From assembly GCA_902555185.1 (NCBI GenBank), contig CACDSA010000008.1, positions 1 through 37,046 on the forward strand: a stretch of DNA of 37,046 nt. Direction: 5' to 3'. Shown one piece after another: positions 8,139 through 15,970 of this stretch (position 1 is the first letter of the stretch; each line of letters starts with the position of its first letter). A program made the position numbers and the translations under genes. Source of the DNA: an uncultured Pelagibacteraceae bacterium (GTDB lineage: Bacteria; Pseudomonadota; Alphaproteobacteria; Pelagibacterales; Pelagibacteraceae). The notes under the pieces are model-generated. The model was not told where the DNA came from. It saw only the letters and a program-made list of their open reading frames with translations, and made no database searches.

Positions 8139-9359
8139 TTAGATAGTGTTATTCACACGTTCAATTCTTCTCTCATCGATAGGATAATGTACTAGAGTTG
8201 CAAACAACGAAAGAGCTATAGCCATATACCATGCATAATCATAGCTTCCATACTTATCAAAGAAATAACCTCCAAGAAATGCCCCAGCGAAAGCTCCAAA
8301 TTGATGACATAAAAAAACAATACCAAATAAAGTGCTTAAATATTTCGTTCCAAAAATTTGGGCAACTATTCCATTGGTTGGAGGAACGGTTGAAAGCCAT
8401 AGCAATCCAAAACTAACACCAAAAATTATTGAGTTTAACATCGAAGGTGGAGAAAAAATGAAGACACAGATACTTACTGCCCTCAAAAAATAAAGAATAC
8501 TTAACAAATTCTTTTTCTTATATTTGGTTCCAAGATAGCCCATGCCTAAAGTTCCAAAAATATTGAAAAATCCAATCAATGCTAGAATAATAGTTGCTGA
8601 CCACCCAGCCATGCCTCTATCTTGCATATATCCAGGAATATGGGTTCCAACTAAAGTTATTTGAAAACCGCAAACAAAAAAACCTAAAATTAAAAGTACA
8701 TATCCATTATGAGAAAAAGCTTCTTTAATTGCTGAAAGAAATGTTTGATCTCTATCTGCTTGTGATGAATTAATTACTGTCTTTGAAGGAAATAAAAAAA
8801 GTGAGACTATAAGACCAACAACTATAAAAATCATAAAATATTTTAGTGTTTGCTCCCAATCAAATTCTACTAAACTATATTTAGTTAAAAGAGGAGACAA
8901 AAAATATCCGATGGAGGCTGCAGCAGTAACAATTCCGGTTGCTATAGTTCTTGTTTCGTTTGGAAAGTGCTTACCTACTTCCGATACTGGAACTCCAATA
9001 GCTGTAGCACCTAAAGCAATACCTATAAGAACTCCAAGAGCTAATTGAAAATAAATTCCAGTGTTTGGCCCAGAATACAACATGAAGATCCCTAAAGCGA
9101 AAATTATAAATCCAAGAAATACTGCTTTATTTCCTCCGAACTTATCTGCTAACAAACCAAAAATAGGAGCAAATATTCCCCAGAATAACATTTGTATCCC
9201 AATCGCTAAGCCAAATTCTGTTCTTGTAACACCTAGACCTTTTTCAAAAGCATCAAAAAAAAGACCAAAGGTTTGTCTTAGACCCATGGAAATTAAAATA
9301 ACGCAACAGGCTGATAATAAAACAATTAAAGCTAAATTATTAGGAAAAAATTTTTTCAC
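8139..9359 (-). CDS. MFS transporter, OFA-like
   Basis: A 406-residue major facilitator protein with twelve hydrophobic segments. The loop 2-3 signature appears as FGLLADKFGGNKAVFLG and the corresponding mid-protein loop as GMGYLGTKYKKKN. The opening (GLRQTFGLFFDAFEKGLGV) resembles oxalate/formate antiporter-type and monocarboxylate-type carriers in bacteria. It starts with GTG at 9359, sharing one base with the stop of the MetC-like gene (TAGTG), so translation is probably coupled. A role in importing or exporting an organic acid or amino-acid derivative is likely, but the substrate cannot be read from sequence. Confidence 0.88.
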   Translation of the reverse strand: MKKFFPNNLALIVLLSACCVILISMGLRQTFGLFFDAFEKGLGVTRTEFGLAIGIQMLFWGIFAPIFGLLADKFGGNKAVFLGFIIFALGIFMLYSGPNTGIYFQLALGVLIGIALGATAIGVPVSEVGKHFPNETRTIATGIVTAAASIGYFLSPLLTKYSLVEFDWEQTLKYFMIFIVVGLIVSLFLFPSKTVINSSQADRDQTFLSAIKEAFSHNGYVLLILGFFVCGFQITLVGTHIPGYMQDRGMAGWSATIILALIGFFNIFGTLGMGYLGTKYKKKNLLSILYFLRAVSICVFIFSPPSMLNSIIFGVSFGLLWLSTVPPTNGIVAQIFGTKYLSTLFGIVFLCHQFGAFAGAFLGGYFFDKYGSYDYAWYMAIALSLFATLVHYPIDERRIERVNNTI

Positions 9360-10555
9360 TACTTAATGTACCTTAAAGAAGTTTTTAAATCATTGATTAA
9401 ATCTTGAGGATCCTCAAGTCCAATATGTAATCTAACAATGTGTTGATCTTTATTAAATCTAAAATATTTTCTCCCTTTTAAATATTCATCCTTATTTTTC
9501 GATCTTAATTCCTGCAAAATTGCAAGGCTCTCAAAACCTCCCCAGCTGTATCCTATTCCGAATAATTCTAAAGAATTAACAAACTTTATTACTGAAGATT
9601 TTTTTTTACTTTTTATTACAATTGATAGCAGTCCTGTTGCACCAGAATAATATTTCTTCCATAATTTATAATTTTTACTTGATGGCTTATATGGATAAAG
9701 TATTTCACTTATTTTTTTTTGTTTTTTTAAAAAGTTGATTACTTTTTTTGTATTCTGATAATGTTGATTCAATCTAGTGTCTAAAGTTCTTAATCCCCTT
9801 ATAATTAAATATGCCTCATCAGCTGCCATTCTATAACCTGAAAGTCTGTAAAAAAACATAATTTGCTTAAAAACTTTTCTATTTACAGCTAACGATCCAC
9901 CCATAGCATCTGAGTGTCCTGAAAAATATTTTGTTGCGGATGAAAAAGACATGTCAAACCCAATGGTTAAAGGTTTAAGATATAAAGGTGTACCCCAAGT
10001 ATTATCAAGAAAAGTATAAATTCCTTTCTTTTTCGCTAATTTTACAATTTTAGATAAATCTTGAAACTCAAAAGTATTACTCCCAGGGTTTTCAACAAGA
10101 ATCATTTTTGTTTTTTTTGAGACTTTATTCTTAAGATCTTCAAATGAGTCTGGATTATAAAAAATTGCGTTAACTTTAAATTCTCTTAAAAGTTTTTCTG
10201 AAATTTCTTTTGTTGGACCATAAACATTATCTGAAACTAAAATTTCATCTCCTGGTCTACATAAACTCATTAATGCTAACGCAACTCCGCCAAAACCAGT
10301 TCCTGTAAGAAATACATGATAAGCTTTTTCTAATTCTTTTAAAATATTTTCAAGTTCTATAGTAGTTGAGCTGCCATAACGACCGTAACTATAATGACTA
10401 ATTTTTTGATGTTTTTTAATTTTTTTTTCATGCCTGTATAACTCTTGCATAGTGTCAAATAGGATTGTTGAAGCCCTTATTACTGGAGGATTAGCAGATC
10501 TATTTGATGAGTCTCTTGTGGGATGTTTTAAAAATGTCGTTATAGACTTTTGCAT
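9359..10555 (-). CDS. metC: Cystathionine beta-lyase-like PLP enzyme
   Basis: A 398-residue member of the Cys/Met metabolism PLP-dependent family. The PLP lysine lies in SFSSATKYFSGHSDAMGG. Other family features are SHYSYGRYGSSTTIELE near the N-terminus, GTGFGGVALALMSL (cofactor phosphate loop) and LDNTWGTPLYLKPL. It probably splits cystathionine to homocysteine, or acts as another C-S lyase giving a thiol, ammonia and a keto acid. The coupling to an MFS carrier gene suggests uptake and breakdown of a sulfur amino acid or related metabolite, which is inference. SAR11 bacteria depend on reduced sulfur compounds, so such a pair would make sense. Confidence 0.85.
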   Translation of the reverse strand: MQKSITTFLKHPTRDSSNRSANPPVIRASTILFDTMQELYRHEKKIKKHQKISHYSYGRYGSSTTIELENILKELEKAYHVFLTGTGFGGVALALMSLCRPGDEILVSDNVYGPTKEISEKLLREFKVNAIFYNPDSFEDLKNKVSKKTKMILVENPGSNTFEFQDLSKIVKLAKKKGIYTFLDNTWGTPLYLKPLTIGFDMSFSSATKYFSGHSDAMGGSLAVNRKVFKQIMFFYRLSGYRMAADEAYLIIRGLRTLDTRLNQHYQNTKKVINFLKKQKKISEILYPYKPSSKNYKLWKKYYSGATGLLSIVIKSKKKSSVIKFVNSLELFGIGYSWGGFESLAILQELRSKNKDEYLKGRKYFRFNKDQHIVRLHIGLEDPQDLINDLKTSLRYIK

Positions 10556-10624
10556 AAAATAAGTATAATTGAACTTACATAATAACGTTTAAATTTTATA
10601 TAAAATTATAAAGGAGGCAAAAAT

Positions 10625-10708
10625 ATGGGTTATCCTAAAAAACACCGTGGAAGAAGAAAAATCGGCTCAAAAAAAAGAAGAGCGAGAAAAAGAAATAAAA
10701 AGAAATAA
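10625..10708 (+). CDS. 27-residue highly basic peptide, possible ribosomal small protein
   Basis: Too short for most gene finders but well supported. An exact AAGGAGG Shine-Dalgarno at 10611-10617 sits 7 bases before the ATG, far stronger than those of the neighbours. Sixteen of 27 residues are Lys or Arg (MGYPKKHRGRRKIGSKKRRA then RKRNKKK). The composition and size resemble tiny RNA-binding ribosomal proteins such as Thx, bS22/SRA or the COX24/AURKAIP1-like family, without a clear match to any one of them. A possible promoter (TTACAT at 10575, TATATA at 10597) precedes it. The membrane-protein gene starts 14 bases downstream and may be co-transcribed. Confidence 0.7.
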   Translation: MGYPKKHRGRRKIGSKKRRARKRNKKK

Positions 10709-10722
10709 TCAATATAAAATTT

Positions 10723-11424
10723 ATGCATGAAATAACTCAAATTCGAAAATTGAGTATATGGATTTTTTTTATTCCATTAAGTGCGATTAATCTTTGCTTA
10801 ATAATCTCTCAAAATCCTGAATTTCTAAATAACACAATATTTGCTGTTGACCAAATTGGTAGATCTGATTTTTCTTTTCCCTATGTAGACGGAAGTTTGT
10901 CAATAAGTAGGGCTTCCAGAACTTTCCCTCAATATCTAATCTTTAAACCTTCAATGTTTTTAACAGCGTTTCTTTTGTATTACTATTGGAAAAATAATAA
11001 CGATCTTGTAAATAAATTATATTCTACAAAAATTAACTATAAGTTTAAAATTTTTGGAATTTTATCTGCAATTTTTTTAGCTGTTCATTCAATTTTCTTA
11101 GGAATAAAATTTGATATTCAATTATATAAGTTATTTAGACGAGTAGTTTTAGTTTTATTTATTTTGTTTGAATTAGTTGCTCAGGGATATTTGGTTTATC
11201 ATTTTTATAAATTAAAAAATAAACTTGAGAAATTTGTGATTAAAAAATTTTTAATAATGAAAATTTTGCTTGTAAGTGTTTTGGTTTTAACTGCAGTTTT
11301 AAGTCTTCCTACTCTTGTTACAAAGGGAAATACTCATTTTAAACATATGTTGGAATGGAATTACTTTGTTGGTGTTATAGTTTTTTATTTATTTTCAAGA
11401 TTTTTTTGGAGAAGAACCACATAA
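10723..11424 (+). CDS. Unknown integral membrane protein
   Basis: Not recognised. A 233-residue protein with about six hydrophobic segments: residues 12-30, 75-90, about 108-125, 138-160, 175-195 and 210-228. The first extracytoplasmic loop (NPEFLNNTIFAVDQIGRSDF and the following SFPYVDGSLSISRASRT) is polar, and basic residues follow the membrane segments on the predicted cytoplasmic side. No catalytic motif stands out. It follows the basic peptide by 14 bases and ends just before the structured spacer at 11.42 kb. Confidence 0.75.
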   Translation: MHEITQIRKLSIWIFFIPLSAINLCLIISQNPEFLNNTIFAVDQIGRSDFSFPYVDGSLSISRASRTFPQYLIFKPSMFLTAFLLYYYWKNNNDLVNKLYSTKINYKFKIFGILSAIFLAVHSIFLGIKFDIQLYKLFRRVVLVLFILFELVAQGYLVYHFYKLKNKLEKFVIKKFLIMKILLVSVLVLTAVLSLPTLVTKGNTHFKHMLEWNYFVGVIVFYLFSRFFWRRTT

Positions 11425-11597
11425 ATTTCTAGGCTTTCGCCCAGAAATTTAGTAGTTTTGGCTCGTCGTTTTAGGCGCTACCGCCAAGCCATCCCGATGA
11501 ACTATTCTAGCGCTACTAGGTTCATCTTTCTGCCCCTTAAGCTTGAACCTCTCGGTTTTTCCTTAAATGGCCAGTTAAGAGTTGCCTCTTAATTGGG
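11421..11597 (-). ncRNA. Candidate structured non-coding RNA (unidentified)
   Basis: This spacer is clearly richer in G and C than its surroundings and packed with hairpins. Stems are 11422-11434 with 11439-11451 (13 pairs), 11460-11463 with 11487-11490 enclosing 11474-11477 with 11482-11485, 11496-11502 with 11520-11526, and 11571-11581 with 11586-11596. Read on the minus strand, the outer two end in GNRA tetraloops (GAAA and GCAA), and the first is fully paired with a G-U pair where the plus strand would have an A-C mismatch. This favours minus-strand transcription. I could not match it to tmRNA, RNase P, SRP or 6S RNA. It lies downstream of mnmA on the same strand, with a possible TATGAT -10 at about 11607-11612. 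Confidence 0.6.
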
Positions 11598-11662
11598 TTT
11601 AGTAAATCATAACCTATTTAAAAACACTATCACCTATTACGTGTCTGGTTGATGGTTGTTAA

Positions 11663-12790
11663 TTAAGTGGATAAATTATTATTGAAAGTCTTATCTATCC
11701 ATCCTCCACCTAGAACTTTATCCCCAACGTCATCTTTAAAATAAAAAACACATGCCTGACCTGGAGAAATTCCAGTTTCTTTTTCTAAAATTTCTACTTC
11801 CGCTTTACCGTTTTTGAATTTAATTTTAGACTTCAACAATTTACCAGTTGAACGAACCTTAATATTAATTGTTTTTTCAAAATCTTTTTTTTGGCCTAAA
11901 ATATTTAAATTCCTTAATAGAAGTTTTTTTATTTCTAGATTCTCTTTGTTGCCAACTATCAAAGTATTTTTATCAGCATCTATATTTATAACATACAGTG
12001 GTTTTTCACTGGAAATTTTTATGCCTTTCCTTTGTCCAATTGTATAATTTATAATCCCGTTATGCTCTCCGATTTGTTCCCCAAATAAATTAATTATTTT
12101 ACCCTTTTTAAAGGAATCTGGTCTAAATTTTTTTATTACAGAACTATAGTCTCCGTTAGGAACAAAACATATGTCCTGACTATCAGGTTTGTCAGCTACA
12201 TTTAAATTCAATTTTTTTGCCAAAGATCTTGTCTCATATTTTTCTATTTCTCCTAAAGGGAATCTTAAATAATCTAATTGTTCTTGAGTTGTGCTAAATA
12301 AAAAATAGCTTTGATCCCTATTAAGATCCTTTGCGCGATACATATTTGCACAATTATTATTTTGAATTCTTGAAACATAATGACCTGTTACTAAAGCGTC
12401 TGCTTTTAAATCTTTAGCATATTTAAATAGATCTCTAAATTTTACGGTTTGATTGCATTGAACGCATGGAATCGGTGTTTCTCCAGCTGCATAACTATCA
12501 ATAAAAGAGTCGATTACTTCTGATTTAAATTTTTTCTGATAATATAAAATTTCGTGATTAATGTTAATTTTTTCTGATACTCTTTTAGCATCCATAATGT
12601 CCTGTCCAGCACAACATTGTCTGCCTTCTTTAGACTGCTTCGTGTCATCATAAAGTTTTAAAGTTATACCTGTAACATTATAACCTTCCTCTTTCATAAG
12701 TGCTGCTACTACCGAAGAGTCGACACCGCCAGACATCGCTACTACAACTTTAGTTTCTTTTTTAGATTTATTAATTCCTAGAGAATTCAT
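11663..12790 (-). CDS. mnmA: tRNA-specific 2-thiouridylase
   Basis: A 375-residue enzyme that installs the 2-thio group on U34 of Lys, Glu and Gln tRNAs, using ATP and sulfur relayed from a cysteine desulfurase. The PP-loop SGGVDSS is at residues 20-26. The catalytic cysteine pair is C112 (in [11 protein letters not shown]) and C208 (in DSQDICFV). The family's [16 protein letters not shown] and YTIGQRKGI motifs follow, and the C-terminal beta-barrel ends with SPGQACVFY. Length is normal. The gene is divergent from the DUF3553 gene, with a spacer of only 40 bases. Confidence 0.97.
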   Translation of the reverse strand: MNSLGINKSKKETKVVVAMSGGVDSSVVAALMKEEGYNVTGITLKLYDDTKQSKEGRQCCAGQDIMDAKRVSEKININHEILYYQKKFKSEVIDSFIDSYAAGETPIPCVQCNQTVKFRDLFKYAKDLKADALVTGHYVSRIQNNNCANMYRAKDLNRDQSYFLFSTTQEQLDYLRFPLGEIEKYETRSLAKKLNLNVADKPDSQDICFVPNGDYSSVIKKFRPDSFKKGKIINLFGEQIGEHNGIINYTIGQRKGIKISSEKPLYVINIDADKNTLIVGNKENLEIKKLLLRNLNILGQKKDFEKTINIKVRSTGKLLKSKIKFKNGKAEVEILEKETGISPGQACVFYFKDDVGDKVLGGGWIDKTFNNNLST

Positions 12791-12830
12791 ATTTTAAAGT
12801 GTATAATATATTTATAATTTGTTTTCCATA

Positions 12831-13004
12831 ATGCTTATTGATTTTGAACCAGGTGATTATGTTAAAAACCCTGCTCATGAGAGCTGGGGTATTGGGCAAG
12901 TTCAATCAATTATAGGTAATAAAGTAACAGTAAATTTCGAAAATTTTGGAAAAAGAGTGATTAATGCAGAAAATGTAAAATTAGAAAAAATAGAGAATGA
13001 ATAA
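12831..13004 (+). CDS. DUF3553 family small protein
   Basis: A 57-residue protein matching the DUF3553 pattern of alphaproteobacteria: FEPGDYVKNPAHESWGIGQV, then VTVNFENFGKRVIN. This looks like a small SH3-like barrel of the CarD/UvrD-tail type that could bind protein or nucleic acid; the biochemical role is unknown. The ATG at 12831 is preferred to an in-frame TTG twelve bases upstream because family members begin close to the FEPGD motif. Its end overlaps the cysQ start by 8 bases, implying coupled translation. Confidence 0.85.
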   Translation: MLIDFEPGDYVKNPAHESWGIGQVQSIIGNKVTVNFENFGKRVINAENVKLEKIENE

Positions 13005-13776
13005 TAATGATCTTAAAAAGCTAGCTGAAGGTTTGATTGACAAATTTAATTTTGCCGGTAAAGAGTCAATTAAACTTTTCAAAGAGGGTTTGAAAATAGA
13101 AATTAAGGAGGATAGCTCTCCTGTAAGTAATGGAGACTTGAGAGTAAATGAATTAATCTCAGAAGAAATTTCTAAATTAACACCTAATATACCTATAATT
13201 TCTGAGGAAACAGTTGATCTTAAGAAAAAAAACAAGTCTAAAACTTTTTGGCTTATTGATCCTATAGATGGGACTAAAGAGTATATTGCTGGAAAAGATG
13301 AGTATACACTCAACGCAGCTTTGGTAATTAACAAAGTACCAGTTATTGGACTGGTTGGAGTACCAAAAAAAGATAGACTTTTTTTTACCTATGGGCCTGG
13401 TGAAAGTTATTTAATTGAAAAAAATAAAACAATAAAAATAAATTGTAAAAAGCAACAGCCGAAAAATACCATAGTTGCGTTATCAAGCGCTATTAAACCG
13501 TCAGATATAATTTTAAAAAAATTAAAAGAGTATAATGTTACCTCTATTGTAAAAATGGCTAGCTCCTATAAATTTTGCGTAATAGCTACAGGAGAGTATG
13601 ACATATATGCTGCAAGGGAAAGAGCTAATGAATGGGATTATGCAGCGGGACATGCGGTTGCTCAAAATGCTGGCGCGATAATTAAAACTCTGGATGAAAA
13701 GCCATTTTTATATGGAAAAGAAGACTATAAAAATCCTAGCTTATTGATTAAACGATCTGAAAATTTAAATGATTAA
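12997..13776 (+). CDS. cysQ: 3'(2'),5'-bisphosphate nucleotidase
   Basis: A 259-residue Mg-dependent phosphatase of the inositol monophosphatase superfamily. Metal ligands are visible as E70-E71 (ISEET) and the DPIDGT motif at 88-93, with WDYAAGHAVAQNAGA as the C-terminal metal/substrate motif. The ordering and the KEYIAGKDEYTLNAAL stretch match CysQ, which hydrolyses 3'-phosphoadenosine 5'-phosphate or PAPS. In a cell that handles APS (aprBA), removal of PAP-type nucleotides is plausible, but CysQ is also a general housekeeping enzyme. It overlaps the genes on both sides. Confidence 0.88.
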   Translation: MNNNDLKKLAEGLIDKFNFAGKESIKLFKEGLKIEIKEDSSPVSNGDLRVNELISEEISKLTPNIPIISEETVDLKKKNKSKTFWLIDPIDGTKEYIAGKDEYTLNAALVINKVPVIGLVGVPKKDRLFFTYGPGESYLIEKNKTIKINCKKQQPKNTIVALSSAIKPSDIILKKLKEYNVTSIVKMASSYKFCVIATGEYDIYAARERANEWDYAAGHAVAQNAGAIIKTLDEKPFLYGKEDYKNPSLLIKRSENLND

Positions 13777-13912
13777 AACTATATCAATTATTATCTTATC
13801 TGTAAGTTTCTTTGGAATTTTATTTTTTATCTTAGTAAGAAATGCTCTAAGACGCAAACTCGATATTTTGATTGAAGAAGAAAAAAAAAAGAAATCAGAT
13901 AATTTTGATTAG
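13769..13912 (+). CDS. 47-residue single-span membrane protein
   Basis: A short open frame starting inside the end of cysQ (8-base overlap) and ending 18 bases into the convergent recX gene. Residues 4-23 form one strongly hydrophobic helix (TISIIILSVSFFGILFFILV), followed by a basic stretch (RNALRRK) and a charged tail of Glu and Lys. This is the topology of a small inner-membrane protein with its tail in the cytoplasm. No family recognised. The overlap arrangement and clean membrane profile support a real gene, but AT-rich DNA can produce such profiles by chance. Confidence 0.5.
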   Translation: MIKTISIIILSVSFFGILFFILVRNALRRKLDILIEEEKKKKSDNFD

Positions 13913-14455
13913 CTTATTAAACTCGTTAATATCAAGATCTAATACTCTCTTTGATAAGTCAAAACTAAAGCCGCCTCTTGCTAAAATTCCCATATCCTTT
14001 TTATAAAATAATTCTCTGTTGCTTTCAGGTCTTACAGGTCCAATTCGTCTTCTTTTGCAGAGTTTTAAAGCAGAGACGAAGTCTGGCTCAATTTCATTTT
14101 CTTTAATTTTATCAATACTTCGTTTTACGTATTTAATATCTATTCCTTTATTTCTCAATGATTGATTAATTTTATTTAGGGAATATCCACGTCTTAAAAA
14201 CATTCTTGCTTTTGAGTCAGAATACATTTCATCATTAAGAAACTTATTTTTTTCTAAATGTGAAACTATTTCTTCTATAATCGAAGTAACTTCTTTTTTG
14301 GATTTACTTCCCTTAATTTTTGTTAGATATTTTTTTAATAAGTATACTTTAAGCTGTTGTTTTGAAGGGCTATACTTTTCTAGATAAGAAAAGGCTAAAT
14401 CTTTTAGATTAGTAGTCAGATCTTCAAAATCACTTTTATTTGATGTGGGATTCAT
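13895..14455 (-). CDS. recX: Regulatory protein RecX
   Basis: A 186-residue helical protein built of three-helix repeats, as in RecX, the modulator of RecA filaments. Diagnostic stretches are AFSYLEKYSPSKQQLKVYLL, the LNDEMYSDSKARMFLRRGYS repeat and SLRNKGIDIKYV. The C-terminal repeat ends GGFSFDLSKRVL. It stands apart from recA here and is convergent with cysQ and the 47-residue gene. It is divergent from the Aba4-like gene, with only 26 bases between the starts. Confidence 0.88.
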   Translation of the reverse strand: MNPTSNKSDFEDLTTNLKDLAFSYLEKYSPSKQQLKVYLLKKYLTKIKGSKSKKEVTSIIEEIVSHLEKNKFLNDEMYSDSKARMFLRRGYSLNKINQSLRNKGIDIKYVKRSIDKIKENEIEPDFVSALKLCKRRRIGPVRPESNRELFYKKDMGILARGGFSFDLSKRVLDLDINEFNKLIKII

Positions 14456-14481
14456 AAATTAAATATACTATATTATTTTTA

Positions 14482-14952
14482 ATGATAAATAATCTATTAG
14501 CTTACATAAATTCTGAAACTATTTATTTAATAGCTAATTGGGGAGTAATTCCTTTTTGGTTACTGCTTTTAGTCGCTCCTAATCATGGTTTAACAACATT
14601 TTTAGTTCAGTCAATTATAGTGCCATTATTGTTAGGAACTGCTTATATATATTTATCATATAATCTTTTTTTAGAGAATGAAATTTTAGAAAGTTTTGAA
14701 CTTTATAAAGGAATAGACGGATTGTATTCTATGTTTGCTAATGAAAATCTATTATTAATTTTCTGGTTACATTTTCTAGCAATAAGTTTATTTGTTGGCG
14801 CCTGGATAATACGAGACTCAAAAAGGTTTTTTATTCCTAAAATAATAATTATCCCTTCACTTATTATAACATATTTTACAGGTCCAGTTGGATTGGTGTT
14901 TTATTGGTTTTTTAGAATTTTCTTTGCTAAAAAAATTAGCTTTAATGATTAA
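14482..14952 (+). CDS. Aba4-like membrane protein (DUF4281)
   Basis: A 156-residue protein with four hydrophobic segments that matches the DUF4281 family, named for plant ABA4 (neoxanthin formation). Family features are NWGVIPFWLLLLVAPNHGLT near residues 19-38, FWLHFLAISLFVGAWIIRDS, and GPVGLVFYWFFR near the end. The bacterial function is unknown; a link with carotenoid or membrane chemistry is only suggested by the plant homologue. It overlaps the following isomerase gene by 8 bases (ATGATTAA). Confidence 0.8.
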   Translation: MINNLLAYINSETIYLIANWGVIPFWLLLLVAPNHGLTTFLVQSIIVPLLLGTAYIYLSYNLFLENEILESFELYKGIDGLYSMFANENLLLIFWLHFLAISLFVGAWIIRDSKRFFIPKIIIIPSLIITYFTGPVGLVFYWFFRIFFAKKISFND

Positions 14953-15532
14953 ACCATTTGATTTTTACTTTGACTTTGTGAGTCCTTATTCATTTCTTGC
15001 ACACAAAGAAATAAAAAAAATAGAAAATAAAACCCAAATCAAAATTAAATATAAACCAATCCTCTTAGGTGGTTTGCATAATTTACATGGAATTAAACCC
15101 CCAGCATTTATTCCTGCAAAGGCTAAACATATGATTAGGGACTGCAAGTTAATAGCGGAAAAAAATAATATAAAATTTAAATTTAACTCCTATTTTCCAA
15201 TAAGAACTTTAAATTTGATGAGGGGTGTTTTTGTTGCTGAAGAGGATAATTTTAAAAGTTATTATATAGATAATATTTTCAATGCTATTTGGCAAGATGG
15301 TCTAAATATGAATGATGAAAATATTATTCAAAAAATATTAAAAAATTTGAATGTAAATCCAAAAACTTTTGCTCTTAGAGCCACCTCATCTTCAATTAAA
15401 GAGAGTTTAAAAAAGAGAACAAGTGAAGCTTATGAAAAAGGTATTTTTGGTGCTCCAACTTTTGTATCAAATAACAAGATATTTTGGGGCCAGGATAGAA
15501 TTGAATTTGCTTTAAATGAAGCTAGTAAATAA
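14945..15532 (+). CDS. DsbA-family isomerase, 2-hydroxychromene-2-carboxylate isomerase type
   Basis: A 195-residue kappa-class GST / DsbA-like thioredoxin-fold protein. The N-terminal FYFDFVSPYSFLAHKEI has serine where DsbA has its CxxC, as in HCCA isomerases that bind glutathione. The C-terminal signature KGIFGAPTFVSNNKIFWGQD is also typical. I take the ATG at 14945, because an upstream in-frame start (14888) would read through the end of the previous gene. HCCA isomerase is a naphthalene-pathway activity, but members in marine alphaproteobacteria probably act on other glutathione-dependent substrates. Confidence 0.85.
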   Translation: MIKPFDFYFDFVSPYSFLAHKEIKKIENKTQIKIKYKPILLGGLHNLHGIKPPAFIPAKAKHMIRDCKLIAEKNNIKFKFNSYFPIRTLNLMRGVFVAEEDNFKSYYIDNIFNAIWQDGLNMNDENIIQKILKNLNVNPKTFALRATSSSIKESLKKRTSEAYEKGIFGAPTFVSNNKIFWGQDRIEFALNEASK

Positions 15533-15533
15533 A

Positions 15534-15932
15534 TTATTTTTTTTCTTTTGGGATTATTTCTAGTCCAGCTTTTTTTAAAGCATCGAAACCTCCACTTACA
15601 TTAGCAACATTATTAAAACCCATATCAACTAATGTTTTAGTTGCTAAAGCAGAACGAAGTCCTAAAGCACAATAAAAAACCATTTTTTTCAAATTTTTAA
15701 TTTTTTTTTCTTGATAGTAAGAACTCTCAGGATCCAGCCAAAACTCTAACATCCCTCTAGGGATATGAATTGCGTTTTTAATTACTCCCTCTTTCCATAA
15801 TTCTCTTATGTCTCTTACATCGATTAAAGTAATCTCTTTTTTTTCAACTAGGCTCTTTACTTCGCTAGCAGTTAAACTTTCAATGCATTTATTGGCTTCT
15901 TCAACTAATTTTTTTGAGGATTTAATACTCAT
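15534..15932 (-). CDS. Rhodanese-domain protein
   Basis: A 132-residue single rhodanese domain. The active-site cysteine is C88 in the loop CALGLRS, and LIDVRDIRELWKEGVIKNAI at residues 36-55 is the usual N-terminal signature, followed by HIPRG. Such proteins carry a persulfide and pass sulfur to acceptors. The loop is the larger, sulfurtransferase-type loop. It is convergent with the isomerase gene (1-base gap) and divergent from the glycosyltransferase. In this sulfur-handling genome it could serve thiosulfate or persulfide metabolism; the partner is unknown. Confidence 0.92.
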   Translation of the reverse strand: MSIKSSKKLVEEANKCIESLTASEVKSLVEKKEITLIDVRDIRELWKEGVIKNAIHIPRGMLEFWLDPESSYYQEKKIKNLKKMVFYCALGLRSALATKTLVDMGFNNVANVSGGFDALKKAGLEIIPKEKK

Positions 15933-15970
15933 AGATCAAATAATTAAACTATTATATATATTTTACTAGT

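Noticed and set aside
11421-11597. tmRNA, RNase P RNA, SRP RNA or a tRNA in the structured spacer
   Set aside because: No tag reading frame ending in LAA, no GAGGAAAGTCC core, no GGAAGCAGC SRP loop, and no T-arm able to pair around the GGTTCAAGC stretch.
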